Shown piece by piece: positions 5,642 to 8,472 of a stretch of 8,472 nucleotides of DNA (the stretch's first letter is position 1; every line of letters begins with the position of its first letter). The position numbers and the translations under genes are program-made. The stretch is from Candidatus Margulisiibacteriota bacterium (lineage in GTDB: Bacteria; Margulisbacteria; WOR-1; XYC2-FULL-46-14; JAHJBW01). The notes beneath the pieces are model-generated. The model was not told where the DNA came from. It did no database searches and saw only the letters and a program-made list of their open reading frames with translations. The DNA is taken from assembly GCA_018813405.1 (NCBI GenBank), contig JAHJBW010000134.1, positions 1-8,472 of the forward strand, in the 5' to 3' direction.

Positions 5642-6880
5642 TCAGGGCATTGAGTGCAAAGACTTTTTAACTATTCCCAGCGCCGCTTCCTGCAAACCCT
5701 CTCCTAAAGAAGGATGGGCTTGAAAAATACTCCCCAGTTCACCGGCTTTCAGGCCTTTTTTAACTGCCAGCGTGGCGGCGGACAAAAGATCAGAAGCCCC
5801 AGATCCAAAGATATGTATTCCAAGCAATTCTTCGCTGTTTTTGTCAGCTACTATCTTAACAAAACCTTCAGTTTCTCCGATTGCGTTCGCATATCCCAGA
5901 GCGCTAAGGGGGAATTTTGAAACCGCCGCCCTGTCGCCGGCCTCTTTTTCCGTGACCCCAACTGATCCTATCTCGGGGTGGGTGTAGACGGCCATGGGGA
6001 TGTTCTTTTGGTCCCAGCTTTTGCCTTCGGCGGCGAGCATTCCCTGTTCGTAGGCGGCATGTGCCAGCATTATGCCTCCGCTGGCATCGCCAGCATAGAC
6101 AATGTCTTTTGTTGCCGGCAGGTTTATTTTGTTGGGCTTTCTTCCAACGCATATCAGAGATCTTCCACAGCTCATTTCCTTCTTAAAAGGGGTATCGAGT
6201 TTTAAGTTAACTCGTTTTCTTTTTAGCAGGTCTTCTGCTGATTTGGAAAGATCTTTATCCATGCCGTTAAGTAGAGCGGGAAGGGCTTCATACAGGTTGA
6301 TCTCTGTGCCCAAAGAACTGTAAATGTACGCGAATTCAACGCCGATCACGCCTCCGCCGACAATGTCCAGTGCTTTTGGTATGTCCGTCCATCCGAGCAC
6401 GTCAGAGCTTGAAAAGAATTGCTTGCCGTCGAAAGGCATGCCGGGCAGTTCGATGGGGGAAGAGCCGGTGGCAATGATGATCTTGCGGGTCGCAAAATTT
6501 TGCGACCCTACAGTAATGTTTTCTTGATCGATTAGTTTGCCTTCTCCGAAAACAACTTCAACCTTATTTTGTTTTAATAAATGCTCGACCCCCCGGCAAA
6601 GCCGCGCCACTATGCGATCTTTTCGTTCTATAACCGCTTTCATGTCAATTTTAATATCACAGGCTGAAAGACCGTACCTTTTCAAAAGGGGTAGTTTATT
6701 ATAAAGATTTATGCTGGCAATAATAGCTTTGGTAGGGATACAGCCCCGGTTAAGGCAGGTGCCGCCCAGCTTGTCTTTTTCAATGAGCAGTACTTTCTTG
6801 CCCAACTGCGCGGCCCTTATTGCCGCGATATATCCTGCCGGGCCGCCGCCAATAACAATAACATCATACTTATCTGACAT
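5642..6880 (-). CDS. lpdA: Dihydrolipoamide dehydrogenase family flavoprotein, shortened
   Basis: A pyridine nucleotide-disulfide oxidoreductase of 412 residues. Lpd proteins reoxidise protein-bound dihydrolipoamide with NAD+ in 2-oxoacid dehydrogenase or glycine cleavage complexes. Visible elements are FAD motif VIGGGPAGYIAA (9-20), redox disulfide GGTCLNRGCIP (Cys42, Cys47), IIIATGSSP (134-142), NAD motif DIVGGGVIGVEFA (172-184), second FAD motif YAGDASGGIMLAHAA (262-276), and the C-terminal active pair His389-Pro and Glu394 in AHPSLGE. Usual length is about 460-475. The missing residues seem to come mostly from the part between the NAD motif and the second FAD motif (about 225-262), where the strands before CVGRKPN and the segment after it are both abbreviated. 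GAGGAA lies just before ATG 6880, and the start overlaps the radical SAM gene by 11 bases. No E1/E2 or lipoylation genes are visible, so the exact substrate is open. Confidence 0.85.
   Translation of the reverse strand: MSDKYDVIVIGGGPAGYIAAIRAAQLGKKVLLIEKDKLGGTCLNRGCIPTKAIIASINLYNKLPLLKRYGLSACDIKIDMKAVIERKDRIVARLCRGVEHLLKQNKVEVVFGEGKLIDQENITVGSQNFATRKIIIATGSSPIELPGMPFDGKQFFSSSDVLGWTDIPKALDIVGGGVIGVEFAYIYSSLGTEINLYEALPALLNGMDKDLSKSAEDLLKRKRVNLKLDTPFKKEMSCGRSLICVGRKPNKINLPATKDIVYAGDASGGIMLAHAAYEQGMLAAEGKSWDQKNIPMAVYTHPEIGSVGVTEKEAGDRAAVSKFPLSALGYANAIGETEGFVKIVADKNSEELLGIHIFGSGASDLLSAATLAVKKGLKAGELGSIFQAHPSLGEGLQEAALGIVKKSLHSMP
6487..6508. repeat. Perfect 22-bp palindrome inside the lpd-like gene
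   Basis: Arms GGGTCGCAAAA and its exact reverse complement abut with no spacer. It lies within codons for VGSQNFATR, just before the IIIATGS motif. It could be a remnant of a small palindromic repeat family, a DNA-binding site, or chance. The flanking bases do not extend the symmetry. Confidence 0.6.
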
Positions 6881-7484
6881 ATTTTTCCTCGTAATATGAC
6901 CTTATCCTTAAAGACACGCCCAGCTCTCTGGCAGTCTTTTTTATCTGTTCGATATTTATTTCGTTGGGCAGGTCCACCACCGTAATTTCGAGCTCGGGTA
7001 TATGTTTTTTAGCTTCTTTAACGAATTCTACCACAGCCTGGTAGGCGGCGATGCCGAACATAGAATGGCAAAGCTTGTTGTAGGCGCTGGCGCTTTCGGC
7101 GTTCAAGGATATGTCCATGGCATCGACCAGCCCCATGAGTTCGGGCAATACGTTGCGGCCATAGAAAAGATTGGCCTGGCCATTGGTGTTTATCCGTATT
7201 TTCACCTTTTTACTGGCGGTTTTAAGCTTGTCCGAGACGGCCTTTACCGTATCAAGGCGGATTAGCGGCTCTCCGTAGCCGCAAAAGACTATTTCCTGGT
7301 GTTTTGTCGGATCACCGATGGCGGCCAATATCTCTTCTTCGTTGGGTTCATGATCGAGCCACAGGTTATATTCTCCATGGAATTTTGGGGCAAGGTAGCG
7401 TATGCAAAAAGAGCAGGCGTTGGTACAGCGGTTGGTGATGTTCAAATAAAGTTTATCATTGAGCTTGTAAGCGATATTCTGCAT
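6870..7484 (-). CDS. Radical SAM protein, TatD-associated type
   Basis: A 204-residue small radical SAM enzyme. The cluster motif Cys20-x3-Cys24-x2-Cys27 (RCTNACSFC) should hold the 4Fe-4S cluster that cleaves S-adenosylmethionine. It is followed by IVFCGYGEPL (65-74), the SAM-binding GGE-type motif, then IRINTNGQAN (97-106) and DAMDISLNAES (121-131). The compact size and the LYLNITNRCTNACSFC opening resemble the TatD-linked radical SAM family, whose reaction is unknown; this subfamily call is from memory. No tatD gene is in the window. It begins 7 bases after the gatB stop, without a Shine-Dalgarno, and its last 11 bases overlap the lpd-like gene, so the three genes look like one operon. There is no SPASM-like C-terminal cysteine cluster. 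Confidence 0.83.
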   Translation of the reverse strand: MQNIAYKLNDKLYLNITNRCTNACSFCIRYLAPKFHGEYNLWLDHEPNEEEILAAIGDPTKHQEIVFCGYGEPLIRLDTVKAVSDKLKTASKKVKIRINTNGQANLFYGRNVLPELMGLVDAMDISLNAESASAYNKLCHSMFGIAAYQAVVEFVKEAKKHIPELEITVVDLPNEINIEQIKKTARELGVSLRIRSYYEEKYVR

Positions 7485-7490
7485 GTAAAG

Positions 7491-7499
7491 ATTATAGCA
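7491..7499 (-). promoter_or_regulatory. Candidate extended -10 promoter overlapping the gatB stop codon
   Basis: The minus strand reads TGCTATAAT, a perfect extended -10 element, and its TAA is also the gatB stop codon. The radical SAM ATG follows after 6 bases, so transcription from here would be leaderless. No convincing -35 is seen, which extended -10 promoters tolerate. It may instead be a coincidence of the Leu-Leu-stop codons. Confidence 0.4.
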
Positions 7500-8472
7500 G
7501 ATTTTCGCGGAGAAGTTTCTGCACCAGATCCGGCTTGGCGCGGCCTTTGGACGCCTTCATGACCTGGCCCACCAGATACATGATGACAGTTTCTTTGCCT
7601 GACTTGAACTGTTCAACCTGGGCGGGATTGTTCTTGATGACTTCCCTCACGATCTTGACCAGCTCACCCTCGTCCGAGATCTGCGTGAGGCCCGATTCTT
7701 TCACGATATCCTGCACATTTTTGCCTGTCTTGAGCATATCGACAAGAACGGTCTTTGCGATCTTCCCGGATATTGTCCCCTTATCGATCAGCTTAAGCAT
7801 TTCGACCAACTGGACCGGTGAAACCGGGCAACTTTCGATGCTCAGGTTATTTTCTTTGAGGTAGGCAGCCAGGTCATTTACGATCCATTTTGCTGTTTCA
7901 GCCGGTTTGTCATATATCCTGGCTGTGTCCTCAAAATAAGCGATCTGGGCAGGGGAGGAGATCAGTATTTCTGCGGTTTCTGCCGGAATAGCGTATTCTT
8001 TTTCATAGCGCTCTTTTTTTTCCTCCGGCATCTCGCCCAGGGTCTTGCTTATCTCTTCAATCCATTCCTTTGAGGGCTCTACCGGAACAAGGTCCGGTTC
8101 GGGGAAGTAGCGATAGTCATGTGAATATTCTTTTGTCCGCATGCCGGTGGTAGTATCAGTGTTTTCGTCAAAATACCTGGTCTCCTGGATGATCTTGCCG
8201 CCTTCATCTAGAACTTGCGCATGCCTTTTTTCTTCGGCTTCCAGTGCTTTGAACACTCCCTTGAAGGAATTCATGTTCTTGACCTCGGTCTTGGTGCCGA
8301 ATTCTTTTTGTCCAACGGGCCTGATCGAGATATTGGCGTCACAGCGCAGACTGCCTTCTTCCATCTTGGCATCGCTTACGCCGATGAACTTCAAGAGGTG
8401 CTGGAGGGCTTCCATGAAGAGCTTGGCTTCCAGCGGCGAACGGATGTCCGGCTCGGAGACGATCTCCATAAG
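7492..8472 (-). CDS. gatB: Aspartyl/glutamyl-tRNA amidotransferase subunit B, C-terminal part
   Basis: The last ~326 codons of GatB, the tRNA-binding and kinase subunit of the GatCAB complex, which converts Glu-tRNA(Gln) and/or Asp-tRNA(Asn) to the amidated forms. The reading frame is open to the right edge (Leu codon before Met in LMEIVSEPDIRSP), so the true start is outside. Full-length GatB is about 475 residues, so roughly 150 N-terminal residues are missing. Recognisable parts are MEIVSEPDIRSP, GSLRCDANISIRP, KTEVKNMNSFKGV, YFPEPDLVPV, and the C-terminal helical tail domain with VIMYLVGQVMKASKGRA. The gene is ordinary and its 3' end abuts the radical SAM gene. Confidence 0.96.
   Translation of the reverse strand, partial: LMEIVSEPDIRSPLEAKLFMEALQHLLKFIGVSDAKMEEGSLRCDANISIRPVGQKEFGTKTEVKNMNSFKGVFKALEAEEKRHAQVLDEGGKIIQETRYFDENTDTTTGMRTKEYSHDYRYFPEPDLVPVEPSKEWIEEISKTLGEMPEEKKERYEKEYAIPAETAEILISSPAQIAYFEDTARIYDKPAETAKWIVNDLAAYLKENNLSIESCPVSPVQLVEMLKLIDKGTISGKIAKTVLVDMLKTGKNVQDIVKESGLTQISDEGELVKIVREVIKNNPAQVEQFKSGKETVIMYLVGQVMKASKGRAKPDLVQKLLRENLL

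Noticed and set aside
5616..5660. Bidirectional terminator between the converging zinc-ribbon and lpd-like genes
   Set aside because: Only a 4-base GCCC/GGGC stem with a 9-base loop and no T-run. There is also an imperfect direct repeat (CAGGCATCGAG / CAGGGCATTGAG), but no convincing hairpin.
7535..7864. 109-codon open frame on the plus strand
   Set aside because: Antisense to the conserved gatB C-terminal domain; no family resemblance.

Overview
The window looks like a chromosomal segment of an uncultured or little-studied bacterium. It carries gatB, so the organism probably uses the transamidation route to Gln-tRNA or Asn-tRNA. There is no prophage module, insertion sequence, CRISPR array or RNA gene. 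Base composition is moderate, genes are tightly packed, and no gap is as long as 90 bases. I cannot assign a phylum from the sequence.

Layout by region. (1) 47-3734, minus strand: a three-gene signalling operon read right to left. The first gene is a six-helix RegB-like histidine kinase (here HK-A, 2505-3734). The second is a paralogous kinase split by a frameshift (HK-B, 1239-2487). The third is a 7TM-PAS sensor with no kinase domain (47-1222). Only 16-17 bases separate successive genes. (2) 3735-3821: a short divergent control region. (3) 3822-5298, plus strand: two overlapping ABC ATPases of the dipeptide/oligopeptide (Dpp/Opp) type, with no permease or binding protein in view. (4) 5385-5615, plus: a 76-residue Com-like zinc ribbon. 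(5) 5642-8472, minus: gatB (cut by the window edge), a TatD-associated-type radical SAM protein and a shortened dihydrolipoamide dehydrogenase, packed as an operon that converges on region 4.

The most interesting part is region 1. HK-A keeps the phosphoacceptor histidine (MAHELRTP) but has lost key ATP-site residues: the N-box Asn is Asp, the G1 Asp is Asn, and a G2 Gly is Glu. HK-B is the reverse: its ATP-binding domain looks intact, but the phosphoacceptor position is Lys (EKELRQP). Both carry a GGxxSPF motif in the membrane domain that resembles the GGxxNPF quinone-binding heptapeptide of RegB. The third protein has a sensor and a PAS domain but no transmitter. The simplest attractive model is a split, trans-phosphorylating, membrane redox sensor. 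HK-B would bind ATP and phosphorylate HK-A, and the 7TM-PAS protein would add a third input. The frameshift in HK-B (an A7 run) is the main caution: it could be a sequencing error, a real lesion, or slippage. No response regulator is present in the window.

A second theme is start-site layout. Three genes that could head transcripts (HK-A, the first ABC ATPase, the radical SAM gene) lack a Shine-Dalgarno sequence and have a -10-like hexamer 6-8 bases before the start codon, which suggests leaderless transcripts. Most internal genes have clear ribosome binding sites.
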